NCBI GenBank assembly: GCA_037043015.1
Contig: CM073325.1
Span: forward strand, 2,172,501-2,236,500
Direction: 5' to 3'
DNA: 64,000 bases
Origin: Bryum argenteum
Taxonomy: Eukaryota > Streptophyta > Bryopsida > Bryales > Bryaceae
Positions 23,211-34,332 of the stretch are shown here, piece by piece. The translations under genes and the position numbers were made by a program. The notes beneath the pieces were generated by a model that was not told the origin of the DNA, did no database searches, and saw only the letters and a program-made list of their open reading frames with translations. The first letter of the stretch is position 1. Each line of letters starts with the position of its first letter.

Positions 23211-24742
23211 ATGGCTTCCTCCTCCATTGAACCCACTCCCGCAGACATCGTTGAAATTGTGTCACAGGAGCACTTGTTCCCATTTGCATGTCCGTAGGGC
23301 TTGAAGGTGTCGTAGAGATAATCGCATCGTGGCTTGGAATTCGATTCGGCTACGATGCATCCTCACTTTGGTTAGAGAGAGAAGTTCTAGAACCCGATAC
23401 TAATCTTGTTCGAGACTCCATGGTCGTAGATCCAATCATCCTAGAGAATAATACTACAATCTGGAAGCTTAGAGCGGGAAAGTATCGCCTCTACGGCTTG
23501 ACAGTCCGTCATGAACGCCTCAACAGTTCTCCTAACCCCACGTAGTTCTTCTACTATTTCCACGGTTGCTCCAACTCTTGCTCGTGTCAAAGTTGAATCT
23601 GGTCTGGAAGTCACCATTGACATATCGGATTCATCAGAAGACGAGAAGAAGTCTCCTCTGCAACCATGTCGTCTGTCCACTGATATTCCATTGCAACCTC
23701 CTGTTAGAGATAACTATCTAAGAGCCACCCTTCCTTTACTTTCGTCGCAAATTGTAAAACCCAAAAAAATCCTTCCATCCCTCTACAATCTCGCTAGAAT
23801 GCCCAGTAGTAAGACTCTCCTCAAAAAAATTGATTTCAAAACCATCCGCACTGTCAACATATCTTTCTTCCCTCCGTCATTCAATGGCGATGTACTCTTC
23901 ATCTTTCCGCCCACTCTTCCGTCTGCAACTCACAAGGTCGCGAAGTCCATGGAGGGGATGGATAAACGGTATGACGGTCATGTGTGGACTAGGACGATGA
24001 CCACCAACATCAGCAATACGCAAGGCTTGTCTTTCCGATACTCGAACTGTGTAGGACATCTACAGTGCCACAACCCAAACTGCGACTTCTTGCAACGACC
24101 TGACCGAGTCGCTGGAGTGAACGATGTGGAGTTTGAAGGCATTACCAAAGACACCTTCCCAGTAGGCGGATCGCCCCCGCCCACCTCGACGTTGGTCTGT
24201 AAGTGTCGGACCCCGTTTTTTTCGATTTTTGGCCATTATGTTCTAATGCGCATTAAGAATAAGTATAGTGTCTAGAATCCGACCTATGTATTTGCTAAGC
24301 CGTATACTATAAGGCAATTACGTTTTTACAAATAAAGGAATTAGTTAAACTCTAGTTTATGTTAAGTAGGACGGATATGCCAATCCGTACTCTGTCCCCG
24401 TACGGCTAGGACGTACTGTCAGAGGACGGATTAGGAGTTATGATGATAGGTGAAGGACGGAGTGGCGAAGAATTTAATAATGGCGAGAAATCTAGAAGGC
24501 GACTCCGTACGGGGAGGACAATTATGGCGGCGGACCATGTCATGATGGTCGGACTTAACTCCGGCCCCCTCGATATAAGGCAACCCGTCCGCCCTTGTCG
24601 TCACCTGCCTCCTCGTTTTCTGCGCCCCTTGTCGTCTTGCGCTCCTGCCCTCCGTCTTTCTGCTTTCCGTCCTTAGCTGTGATCCGGCCCACTGGTCGAC
24701 CTCAGCCCGACGACTCTCTATTTCCTTGCGCACTTCTTTCCG

Positions 24743-25311
24743 ATGGCAGGAACGGCGTCCGCTTCCGCTCAGGAGCAAGAGGAGTCAAGATTTCCATCAA
24801 GCTCGTGTGTCGCATTTGTGTATTCCGATCGAGGAAAATGAGAAGAAGTCCTTGACGGAAGACCTCGAGAGGATGGGGTTAGCCGGCCTCTTGGATACGC
24901 CACAGGGATTGCGCGACGCGAGATGGTTCGCGAGATCAAGGTCGGAGCGCCAAACCGATTCGAGGGGGGACGGTTAGAGGGAAGCCGGATTCTGGACGGC
25001 CGAAAGATTGGAGAGTCATTTCGGCCTGACCGTAAACAACGGAGTAGGGTTGTGCGGCCGGAAACACAAGTGGGCGAAGAAAGGCGTTCCACGGGATCCA
25101 CACAAGAACAATGGCTACTCGATTGAGGATTGCGGGAATCCGAGGGAGCGCGCGCGTCATCAAGTTTTTGGCGCCGATTATTCACGGAGAGAAGCCGCAC
25201 GGATCACCGTCACGGTTGGCCAACACCGTCCCCGGGCTCCTTGCGCGAACGGGAGACGGATCGGGGGCGATCATCCGCGACTTAGTCGCCCGGCTTGGAA
25301 AACGTAGGTAA
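24743..25311 (+). pseudogene. Broken ORF region of the 3.4-kb insertion, function unknown
   Basis: Starting at ATG 24743 (MAGTASASAQEQEES) the reading moves among frames: LTEDLERMGLAGLLDTPQG, VREIKVGAPNRFEGG, SHFGLTVNNGVGLCG, KKGVPRDPHKNNGY, GEKPHGSPSRLANTV, to a possible donor (CGTAG|GTAAAAC) at 25309. The segments read like one protein with several frameshifts. I do not recognise the family. It could be a gag-type or captured gene. Confidence 0.4.
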
Positions 25312-25368
25312 AACCCGTCCCTAGCCCTATTACTCCTTTTCTTTACCACCTGTACAAAGGAGGAGGAG

Positions 25369-26645
25369 GTGCTGACGGATGAGGAGGAGTCGAACTATGA
25401 GATCGCTCTGTCGTCGCAAAACAACGGCGTGTTCGAGTCAGAGGAGAGTACGGATAGCAAGGCCGTATACTCGGAAGAGGAGGAGGACGAGGTCGGATCA
25501 GTTGAAGGGGACGTTCCACCCGACGCACCAGAGGAGCCGGCTCCGGAGGCAACCCCACAGCGGACGCGTCCAGAGGTAATCATCCTTCCGTCCCCGTCCC
25601 CTCCCACGAATCCGACCGAGGCCGGAACTCAGAGTGAGAGGGGACAACCCTTGAGGCCGGTGGATGAAGGGGAAGTTACGGCCGATTGGGAGAACCCCAT
25701 GAATCCGAACGACCCCCGACTTCCCCCACCTCTCAGTCCGTCCGCCAATCACCCGGATCCCATGAGGCGAGCATGGCACCACTTCACGGAAGCCAGGTGC
25801 CAGTACTTCCTCTACCAAGAAATGCTGGCGAAGCTATGCCAAGAATTTGGAGTAAAGACGTTCTTGGGAGGTCAAAAGAAGTGGGACTCCAAACCGGACG
25901 AGAAGCGATTCCGACAGACGGAGAAGCAAGTGACCAAGCTAATTGAGAATAGACGTCTTTGCGAGACGGTCGGGAGAAGGGAGGAGGAACTGGCGGTCGG
26001 AAGGCGGGCCGTAATCACGGCAAACGAGCAGGTCGTAAAGCTCGTGGAAATCTGCGAGGTTCCGGCCGAGGTGTCTTTGCAGAGGCGAACCTGTTCGAGG
26101 CCGGAATCCTGGAGTCGGAGGTTTTCAAGGCGGAGACATTCAAGAAATTCCTCTTGGCGGCGAAGACGTACGCCACGAAAGTAGAGAAGAGCAACGCCGA
26201 GGTCAAGATACTACTCGACGCCGTCCGGGAGCAGATGAAGGAGGTAGTGATGCCGGCCTTCACTTCTACTCCGGCCAAGACCCCGCGGCCGGATACAGCG
26301 AGGACGGATGCTGGGCCCTCCAGTCCGACCAACACGAAGGGCAAGGCGAAGGTGAAGACGGAGTCGGATGCACCCGCCCCAGCAGACTCGCCGGCCAAGA
26401 ACACGCGCACCGCGAAGAGAAAGCTCACGGCCGAGGAATACGAGAAGTCTCCCGGGGCGCAGAAGCTTCACGACATCGGCCTCGAGCATTCCGAAGAGGA
26501 AGAGTTGAAGAGCGGGGACGAGACTGACTCCAGCGAGGACGAGTACGTGATCACCGACACGGGCAAGAGAGTAAAGGCAGGACGTATCGCAGCGACACCA
26601 CTAAAGCGGCCGAAGCACGGAGTTAGTTCGCGAAGAAAGAGGTAG
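25369..26645 (+). pseudogene. Acidic coiled-coil protein, gag-like, with one frameshift
   Basis: About 420 codons in two frames joined near 26070. The first part is acidic and Pro-rich (SEEEEDEVGSVEGD, PSPSPPTNPTEAG), then helical and charged (FTEARCQYFLYQEMLAKL, ENRRLCETVGRREEEL). The second part continues the helix (FKAETFKKFLLAAKTY, EVKILLDAVREQMKEV), then Pro/Thr-rich, then a Lys/Arg C-terminus ending SSRRKR. Architecture resembles a gag or nuclear accessory protein; no zinc knuckle, protease or polymerase is present. It is the main product of the 3.4-kb insertion. Confidence 0.45.
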
Positions 26646-27630
26646 GACGTCTTAGAGGCCGGCAGTCAAAGGACGGCCAGAGTTAGGAGGTCGGATTGGT
26701 ATCCGTCCTAGGCCAGTATAGTGTTTTCTTTTTGGGAATGCGTGCCGCTTTTTGAGGAGTAGGCCTGGTAGGCCGGCGCCGCAATCCAGTTAGGGATCTA
26801 AGTCGTTGACTTAGAAGTACTTATAGGTGGGAGTTTTGTCCACCAAATCATTCCTTGCTTGAGTGTTAATCAAACCTTCTTATGCGCATATTCGGTGTGA
26901 TCATTTCCCTGTCTCCTTTTCGATTGAGTGCTTGGAAAGCCGGATCTACCTTGTGTGTTGTGAGTTGGGGTTAGGAATCTGGATTCTTTGTTAGATCGTT
27001 TACGTGGAGTTGAAGTCGGGTTGGGCGTATTCTTGAGTGCCTTGTGTCTTGAACTGGTCTAGGTGTGCGGGAGAGAGGCTGCTGTGTGTAAACACTTACG
27101 GTGCAGGAGGGTGCAGGAGTAGAGTGTGTGAGGCCGGTTCCAATCCGACCTCCACCGCCACAGATCGGGTTCCTCTCTGTAGTCTCGGAGGACGGATCAA
27201 GCGCGATGCGTGACCGAGAATACGTGTAGACGTCTTCTAGCCGGATTCGGAGCTCTTGGAGTCCATCATTGTAGTAAGGGTGATAGGGTAACCAGGACGG
27301 CCTGCGTGACCTGCTAGTTCGGACGGATAGGACGGATTAGTTGTGAGGACGTAATGTGTGCCTTAGTATGTGTGTGTGTGTGTAGAGTCTAAGTGTGGAA
27401 GTTTCCGCCACGATAAACATAAGGGAAAGAGTCTTTGTGCATCCCCTCTTGCAAAGGAATACCCTTGCCCTGCAAGGCTAAAACATAAGTTGGGACTAGA
27501 AACGTTTGTGGGTTTGGTTGTTTTAGCACTACTTGTCTTGGTCACTTCACAGAATCCCTGGAACGATACACGAGTCACCTGAACAAGGGTTTTACACCAA
27601 TAAACGTGTAAGGGAAGATAAAGTGAATGC
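26646..27630 (+). other. 3' non-coding part of the 3.4-kb insertion
   Basis: No convincing ORF. It holds GGACGGAT words (27196, 27322, 27331), a short (GT)n at 27370-27382 and mixed-composition DNA. The stretch may be a 3' untranslated or LTR-like region. Confidence 0.35.
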
Positions 27631-29140
27631 ATGGCATCCGACAGTAAGCTTTGCAAGCAACCTCCTGTTTGTGTTGCGCCTTGTTCTGCGAAAATCTTTT
27701 ACGTACTTGGAGAAGATTGTCAAGAGCGTGCATGTGTCCATATAGGAACGCACGAACACCCCAAAAGTTGGAGATTATAGATGTGTAAGAAAACAAATAG
27801 ATGAGTTACTAGAAGAGCATGTTGACCGTAACCCTCAAGCAACCGTTTCCAAAAATAGTTATGGAAACCAAAAAAAGACCATTAGGTAACTTACTTCTCC
27901 GTGACGAAGGTGACCCCGAAACCGGCAATCTTTCTCTTCAGCAGCTAGAACCAGTCTTTGAACAATGCAAAGAGTTAAACTCTCCCAGCATGCGCAATCG
28001 TATCTACACTTTCAAGTACTTGCGTAGATATGGCATTCTCGATGGGATCACAAAGCTCAGAGGTCTCAGCAACTGGGCATATGTGCAACGCAACATGTTC
28101 CCTGGCCAAGGCGACGAATCCGAGAAAGTCTTCATATTCAAAATGTCGGAGGTTGGTCCCGGTAGCGGTGTTGATCTGGTTCACCGTATGCAGCCTGGAG
28201 GAAATCTCGCCCACGCCTGGATGATGTTTGACCATGTCAAACGCGTTACAGATTGGACCACTATGGCCTGCCACGTGTACGACTCACGTTACCAACGCAT
28301 TCTAACCATTGCATGCTGTGATTTTCAGTCAGAGGACAAAGATGCTCAACTCGTCTTCTGGAAGAACCTTAATCATGTGATGGCCAGGAACAGTACCCAT
28401 GCCGCAGCCCCAAGGATTTATGGTGATAGTGCTCAAGCCAATCGAACGCAGCGATCGCATCATCTACGGCTCGAAACCTGCTTGTCCCCATGGGAAGGCC
28501 GCGAACGCACATGTTATTTCCATTGGACGCAGTCTCTTGAGAAACATACAAAACAATACATTGTGCCCGAATTGCAAGGCCAACACCGGATTCTCTGTAA
28601 GCAGTACAAGGATGCGCGCACCATGGAAGAAGCTGAGACCCGATATTGGGCTATTAGAGCGTGGTGGGCATCTTCGAAGGCCACCTCCGAAGTTGGGTTA
28701 GAACACTTGGGTCATTGGCTTGCGTACTGGCACTTCAGATACAGGCAATGGGGTGGATTTATGGAACTAGTAAGTGTACACTTTTTGTGCCATAGTTTTG
28801 CTGTTTTCATGCTCTACTGTTGCTTTTGTAATGTTCTGAGAGAACCAAAGAAATTAGCAGTTCTTTTTTATATAGTATTAGTTAATTTTTATGTGGATTT
28901 ATATACTGTGAATATGAATTAAGTACAATTTTAAGTTATGGATAAAGGCCTAATAAGTTTGTACATTCCAGGAAAAAAAATATTCGGCAGAAGAATTCGC
29001 AGAGATGCCTTCTTGTAATCTTGCGGAGTCAATTCATAACAAGTGGCTGCAAGCGTCTGGCAATAAGGGTAGAGATCTCTACGTCGCAACAATTGACGAT
29101 TACGTTCGAGCCTTCCTCCAAGTCGTCGGCTACCATCAGT

Positions 29141-29373
29141 TTAACCCCTAAAGGTCTGAGCGTGCCGTGGCGACCAGTAGAATACGGTGTATTTTGGTTG
29201 TATTTAGAGTGAATGCACACCTTTAATGGGTTTGAGTTCAAAGAAGAAGTTGACATTTGAATTAATGCGGTTCTAGTGAGCTATTACAATTCCAGTTTAG
29301 AGTTTCTTGTTGGTAGCAAATCCTAATTATACGACAGCGTACATACTATCCCCAAGGGACTTTTAAGGGTTAA
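29141..29373. mobile_element. 233-bp piggyBac-type MITE (TTAA target) inside the transposase frame
   Basis: TTAA at both ends (29141-29144, 29370-29373), with terminal inverted repeats CCCCTAAAGGTC and GACTTTTAAGGG. Reading the flanks with a single TTAA gives H-Q-F-N-K-G-G-A without a break, joining two transposase segments. TTAA duplication and CCC-starting ends are those of piggyBac-type elements. Too short to encode a protein. Confidence 0.88.
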
Positions 29374-30652
29374 CAAGGGCGGTGCAAGTGGTTCTGGACC
29401 ATCCGTAGAAGAACTTCGTCAACGTCTCTATACCGCTCAACGTCGTGCTAATCGATCCGGCAATCCATCTTGCCTCAACAAGGCTGTTATGGACTTCCCT
29501 GAAGCAGAAGCTTACTGTACGCGTGACGCCCACTTGGAGGGGGCCGAAATCTTTGGTTCCAGGAAACGTAAGGCTGATGTTCCCATTGGTGCTGAAGATG
29601 AAACTCATCGACCTGACACCGTGAGCTACTCACGTCCTCGAATAGGGAGAAGAGTCACACGGGCTCTTGCCGAGAATCTCAGTCCTATCCACGAAGAAGA
29701 TGAAGTTCAAGAGCAACCGCTGGAGCCGTCCTCTTCTCCTGGACCTAGTATTCAGCGCGTCATTGCTATCCAAGAGACGAGGGTGAATGAGCGTCTATGG
29801 CACATTGCTCGTTTGAAGGAATCCTCATCCAAGGCTTGTTGGGGTATTATGGCTAAGACCAGGAAGAAATGCGAATCCCGCATTGTCCAAAACGGAAAGG
29901 CGACCGCAGCTCCAACTTACACCGGAGTATGGCAGCGTCCTCAAGAGGGTCCAAAAAAACTGATCAGTTTTTCTTTTGTCCAGACGACATTGAGCGTTGT
30001 GTGAAGGGCAGTCGTCGTAAATGGATTGAGCCGTTCTCTCGAAAACGAGGTCGACCGCTTATTCCCTCAGTTTTATCCCGTGAAGATTGGGACTAATCTC
30101 ACACTGGATGAAATTGAGGCGTTGGAAAATGCGGGTTTTCGGCTCCCACAAAAGGAACGCCTTCCTCTCAACCGCACATTCAATACTTCTGCGCCACCGA
30201 GAGACTTGTCACATATTCCTGTGCCGGACAAGGCTGATCTGTACCCCAAATCACTCAAGTCTAAAGTTCTTCGACGCATCAAGGCTGTGACTTCGAAGCA
30301 CATGAAGAACATTGACTCAGCTCGTGCCATGGAGGCAAAAATACTCGAGGTGACTATGATACCACAACCTGGTTTTGGATGTATCGTTGCTTTGGAGTCG
30401 GATTCAGAGTCTATCTATAAACTATCTCTAAGTGAGAACCCTGAGTGTTCTTGCCCAGTGTTCAAAAAAACGATGACTAAGTTAGGACGAAAAGGCGAAC
30501 CGTATAGACATTGCAAGCACCTATACTTCGTGTTGGTATTGGTATGCAAATTTGATATTGATAGAGACCTCTTCATCCACGCGCCCACCCTCAGTTTCAA
30601 CGAGGTGAAAACCATTCTAGAGCGGGGAATCCTAGACCAAGTTAGAGAGTAG

Positions 30653-31092
30653 ACTACCTCAAGGTCACATTACGTAAACCAACATTCACATCTACCCATT
30701 CTACATGTTATCCCCTCAGAATCGTGTGTTTCACACGTTATTTATTTTGATTTCAGCGTTTTACAAAAGTCAATAAATGTATCCCTATTTACAAAAATTT
30801 ATGAACTGCTATACAACTTCGACTTCCGATTTCAAAGTTATGATATACTAGCCTACTCTGTAAAATTTGTAAATGTCTCTTAACGTTTGAAAACGTGGTT
30901 TAAGTCTACCAAATTTCAGAAATTTTAGCCTTATCTCCACGGGTTTAGGAACTCAAAACCACGGTTATAAGTCAAGAATATTCGAATATTCTTGAGAATA
31001 TTCCAGAAAAAAATAGTAAAATATTATTTTTAGAAATTTTTTTGCTAAAAATACAAATTCACGACTCAAATTTCTGAAACTTCATGGCTCAA
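30653..31092. other. Right subterminal region of the 21-kb element
   Basis: AT-rich non-coding DNA after the transposase stop, with a palindromic GAATATTCGAATATTC at about 30987. It contains the CAAAACCACGGTTATAAG word that resembles the left subterminal one and CACCACGGTTGTAGGG near the right end of the 12.7-kb element. Confidence 0.5.
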
Positions 31093-31122
31093 CGCTCACC
31101 GCTCACCGCTCTCCGCTCACAC
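31093..31122 (-). repeat. Right terminal inverted repeat of the 21-kb element
   Basis: Exact reverse complement of 10146-10175, ending CCGCTCACAC; LINE sequence resumes within a few bases in the same frame as on the left. Confidence 0.9.
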
Positions 31123-31127
31123 GGTAG

Positions 31128-34098
31128 CTACGTCCACAATTATTTTGCCAAAAAATATGCACCCCCGAATGTTCACAACCGTGGAACTCACACTCACCAT
31201 CCCATCTTCTATACAACGAATACATAACACATGACCACGAAATATCCCCACCTACTCCTCCACCTCCAACACATTTAACCTTCCCACCACCTACACCAAC
31301 AATACCCCCGCCCAAACAAATCATCAATAACCCGATTGACTTCCCCATACACCACATATCCGCACACAAAATAGACACCAAAAAAGACAAATACAAAATC
31401 ATCCACTCCACAAACAAATACATGTGCCACTGGGAAATAAACAATCAACTCACATACAACACTTGGTTATCTCCTAAAGAACTATTCCCACTCAACTATC
31501 CAACTGTCATACAAAACAACCTTAACCTTCTAACCGAATACTACACACAACAAAAACACACATTATATAAACACATCATCAATACTAACTTCACAACACC
31601 ACAATCAAGAGACACCCGATTCATCCCACCTCCAACAAATATACCCCTTACGCAAATCCATCTACAAGACTGCAACCCTGACAAAGACATTCTCACAAAC
31701 TCCCCTACAATACAAATCTTAAACGAAACAGCACATTTATTCGATAAAAATGGCCACTTTCTCCTTACCATCCCTACATCAAGACTCAAATGGCTATGGA
31801 AACAATACCACACATACCTTAACACTAACCACGGTCTAACCCCCCAAGCCCAACCTTTTGAAACAGAAATCATCCTACTATATAAACGATACCACCACAC
31901 TCTCTCAAAACGCAATCCCAAAACAACAGACCACCACACGCTCCCCACAACCATTATAGACACTCTCATTACATCATTCTGCATAACACACACGTATTTC
32001 TCCTCCCCAGTAACATGCCCTTTACAAATCACCAAATACTACTCCACATTCCCACGTGACAAGATATTTGGCTCCAATGGCCCTGCCTTTCATTATAAAT
32101 GGGAAGGAATTGGTTATGCCCATCCACACAACGACGAAACTGCGCAACAAAGTATTCACTGGGCTAGGTTAGCCGCACAACATAACCCCAATGCTATAAC
32201 CATTGTGGTCATGCCAGACAAGCAATGGTTCCACAATCCAACCCCATACTCAACTGAGTTTCCAGATACACACGTTTTAGCACACTTTGCCGCTGACACA
32301 TTAACATACGAACAACCCACCGTCCCCACTGACCACAAAAAACCCCGCACCGAACCAAACACAATCCAAATCCTTTGCATCCACCACAAGCAACACCATC
32401 TCACCACCACGGCAGACACACATAATCTTACAACCACTCTTAGAAATCTATCTATCACCCAGTTCCACCTTCAAGAAATTCCCCCCACACCTGAAAACAC
32501 CAAAGTCAACAAAAACAAAAATTGGACCAAACTCCTATATCCCCCAACACATACACCCAACCTCTCAAGCACACCCCCACTCCCACAATACACCACACAT
32601 CTTCCTATCAAATTCCCTCCAGAATACAGCTATTATACAGACGGATCCTTCATACCACCACGAGAAACAGCAGCGGGCTATATGCTCCCAGAAACCGCCG
32701 GTTATGGCATTTATAACCCAACAAAACCAGAAATACAAATATCAAAAAGACTACCGGGCTTACAAACCATCTTTAGGGCAGAACTTATGGCCATATACAA
32801 TACACTCAAAATCCTCACAACTAGGTACATAGACGAACCCACATACATATTTACAGATTGCATAAACTGCTTGTACTATTTCAAAAACACACCTAACACA
32901 TCCTACTCTACAAAACAACCACCCCGATCTAAATACTCTCATCGCCATTACAAATATGTTAAAAATACGTACACAACCCACCATGTTCCACAAAGTAAGA
33001 GCTCATGTTAACATATCCGGAAATGAAAAAGCAGATAAGCTAGCAAAAGCAGGAAACGAAAAAAACTATAAATTTGCCCGAAAAAACCACGAATTTGCAC
33101 ACATCACCCCTTTCTACTACCAAAAAGATATATGGCCTGGACCGCACCACAGACCAGATAAGGGACCAGTTAGAAACCTAGCTACATACCTTACTAAATA
33201 CGACCGTGAAAACAACCTCACAATTTTAGCACAAAACTTTCCTAACATAAACAAATGGACCTCCAATCTCAATATACATGCAAAATCTTCAAATGCCTTC
33301 TGAAAAAACCCAAAAATTACAGACTCCCAAATAACTAGCATACTAAAATTCCGCACAGGACAATACATGGGTAACGCACGAAAACAACTATTCTTTGGAC
33401 ATATACGATTCCCAACAAAAACATGTCCTATCTGCAACTCCACAGACGTAGACACATGGCTACACGTCTTACTTAAATGCCGACACCCAAACATCCACGC
33501 ACTTAGAGTTACCAGGCACAATCAGGCAGTTAAAACCATTAAACAACTCATCATGTCCAACACCAAGTCTAGATGTTACACACTTATAAACGCCGGAAGG
33601 CACCTCAGCGCACCCCCAGATAACACGGTACCCAGTTGGCTCCTCCCTTGCACTTGCGACACACGTAGATGCCACTGCAATGCAAGATTTCGACCTGACT
33701 TACTTTGTGTAATCGGCCTCCCACACCAAGGCACACCTCCACAACACCCCAACAACAACATTGCCATTCAATATATTGAATTCACATACTGTAACGACAG
33801 ATTTCCACACGAAACCATCACAAATAAAACCAATAAATACCAACCATTACTCGACTCAATAGCTGCCCGTGGTTGGAAAGTCAACCCCCTCATAGTCATT
33901 ACTTCAGGAGCTAGAGGCACTACTCACACACCATCAATGACCTCACTGGAAACTTCATTCAAACTAACCGTAAAACAAATCATAAACGCATTCAAAACAA
34001 TTAACATGATAGCCATACAACACGCAACATTAATCCTCCTATATAAACGCAAACTAGAAAACCACCAAACCCTCCCCACCAATCTCGAACCACCATGA
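31128..34098 (+). pseudogene. LINE copy C: RNase H, CCHC-like finger and restriction-like endonuclease (broken)
   Basis: The frame is open from 31128 to 33011, shifts by one near 32930 and continues to 34098 with one TGA at 33301. RNase H residues are complete: Asp in YYTDGSF (32640), Glu in RAELMA (32781), Asp in FTDCIN (32856) and Asp in NEKADKLAK (33034), matching non-LTR RNase H that removes template RNA. A CPICNSTDVD..HVLLKC cluster (33424-33480) resembles the finger preceding restriction-like nucleases in LINEs. Next come RPDLL (33691), IQYIEFTYC (Glu at 33778) and TNKYQPLL, fitting a PD-(D/E)xK core. The C-terminus ends TLPTNLEPP. Together with the N-terminal APE this makes a dual-nuclease LINE. 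The nuclease call rests on motifs only. Confidence 0.7.
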
Positions 34099-34117
34099 CA
34101 AACAAAAAAAAAGGGGG

Positions 34118-34332
34118 GTAGTGGTACAAACCACTGTTGTTACCAGCGCATTGTTTCAGTCTCAGCTTCTCGGGTAGGGGCCGGGTGGTTGATTTATTTT
34201 TCCTGCCATATACTCACAGACAGCCCCAAGCCATGCGAACTGCTCAAACAAGCCCGACAAGGTTCGAACTCGGACCAGCACGATTACAAACGTCCTACAC
34301 CTCAACCACCCTAGGACAGCACGGCTTGGTGA
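34118..34332 (-). repeat. tRNA-derived SINE-like unit next to the LINE 3' end
   Basis: The minus strand reads TAGGGTGGTTGAGGTG (A-box like) then GGTCCGAGTTCGAACC (B box) then CGGGCTTGTTTGAGC, like the unit at 10640. It abuts the A-rich tail of LINE copy C, as expected if SINE and LINE share a 3' end or target. Confidence 0.45.

Larger units (their letters stand above)
24204..27643. mobile_element. 3440-bp insertion with GTAAG target duplication and TGTCGG/CCGACA ends
   Basis: It splits the transposase between LVCK and LCKQPPV. GTAAG occurs just outside both ends (24199-24203, 27644-27648), and the ends are TGTCGGA and TCCGACA, so TG..CA as in LTR elements. I find no long direct terminal repeats, so a solo or non-autonomous retroelement, or another 5-bp-duplicating element, is possible. 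It carries two damaged ORF regions and many GGACGG/CCGTCC words, with base use unlike the flanks. Confidence 0.75.
23211..30652 (+). pseudogene. Mutator-like transposase with C-terminal SWIM zinc finger, broken
   Basis: The gene can be followed in pieces. 23211-24203: N-terminal region with KSMEGMDKRYDGHVW and a Cys/His cluster (NCVGHLQCHNPNCDF) ending LVCK. 27649-27760: LCKQPPVCVAPCSAKIFYV and HIGTHEHPK. 27760-28770: DELLEEHVDRNPQ, RGLSNWAYVQRNMFPGQGD, ACCDFQSEDKDAQ, DSAQAN, CYFHWTQSLEKHTKQYI, WHFRYRQWGGFMEL. 28972-29142 and 29374-30010: further exons. 30026-30652: CSCPVFKK..YRHCKH, a CxCxnCxH SWIM finger, to the stop. Mutator-like transposases cut and paste with a DDE/RNase H-like core; SWIM fingers are common in them. 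Damage: frameshifts near 23290, 23510, 27757, 27850, 28410-28500 and 30010, a 3.4-kb insertion at 24204 and a MITE at 29141. Confidence 0.75.
10146..31122. mobile_element. 21-kb Mutator-like element with GTGAGCGG-type terminal inverted repeats
   Basis: A 30-bp perfect inverted repeat bounds this segment (10146-10175 and 31093-31122) and the LINE reading frame is cut exactly here. Inside, a transposase with a SWIM finger runs rightward (23211-30652). Three minus-strand transcription units run leftward: an acidic protein, a gene with a repeat-filled interior and a ParB-methyltransferase-like gene. The transposase family and the divergent layout support a Mutator-like assignment; the repeated GTGAGCGG words at the ends would also suit a hAT element. 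I do not see a clean 8-11-bp target duplication: CACGG on the left and ACGGTA on the right are only suggestive. Later insertions sit inside it at 17653, 24204 and 29141. Confidence 0.7.
5690..34115 (+). mobile_element. LINE copy C, near full length, split by a 21-kb element
   Basis: This is the longest LINE copy: 2A-like motif and N-terminal domain, APE, RT and thumb region up to 10145. It is then interrupted by the 10146-31122 element and resumes at about 31128 with RNase H, CCHC-like finger and C-terminal nuclease, ending at a TGA (34096-34098) and a short A-rich tail. Both halves use the same frame (10143-10145 then 31128). Without the insertion the protein would be about 2450 residues. 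APE and restriction-like nucleases in one element are known from the Dualen/RandI LINEs of green algae. Lesions: TGA at 7287, a tandem duplication at 9338-9425, a frameshift near 32930 and TGA at 33301. Confidence 0.8.

Noticed and set aside
10138..31135. Target-site duplication of the 21-kb element
   Set aside because: CACGG..CACGG-like words occur at both ends but overlap the terminal repeats, and no exact 8-11-bp match can be found.
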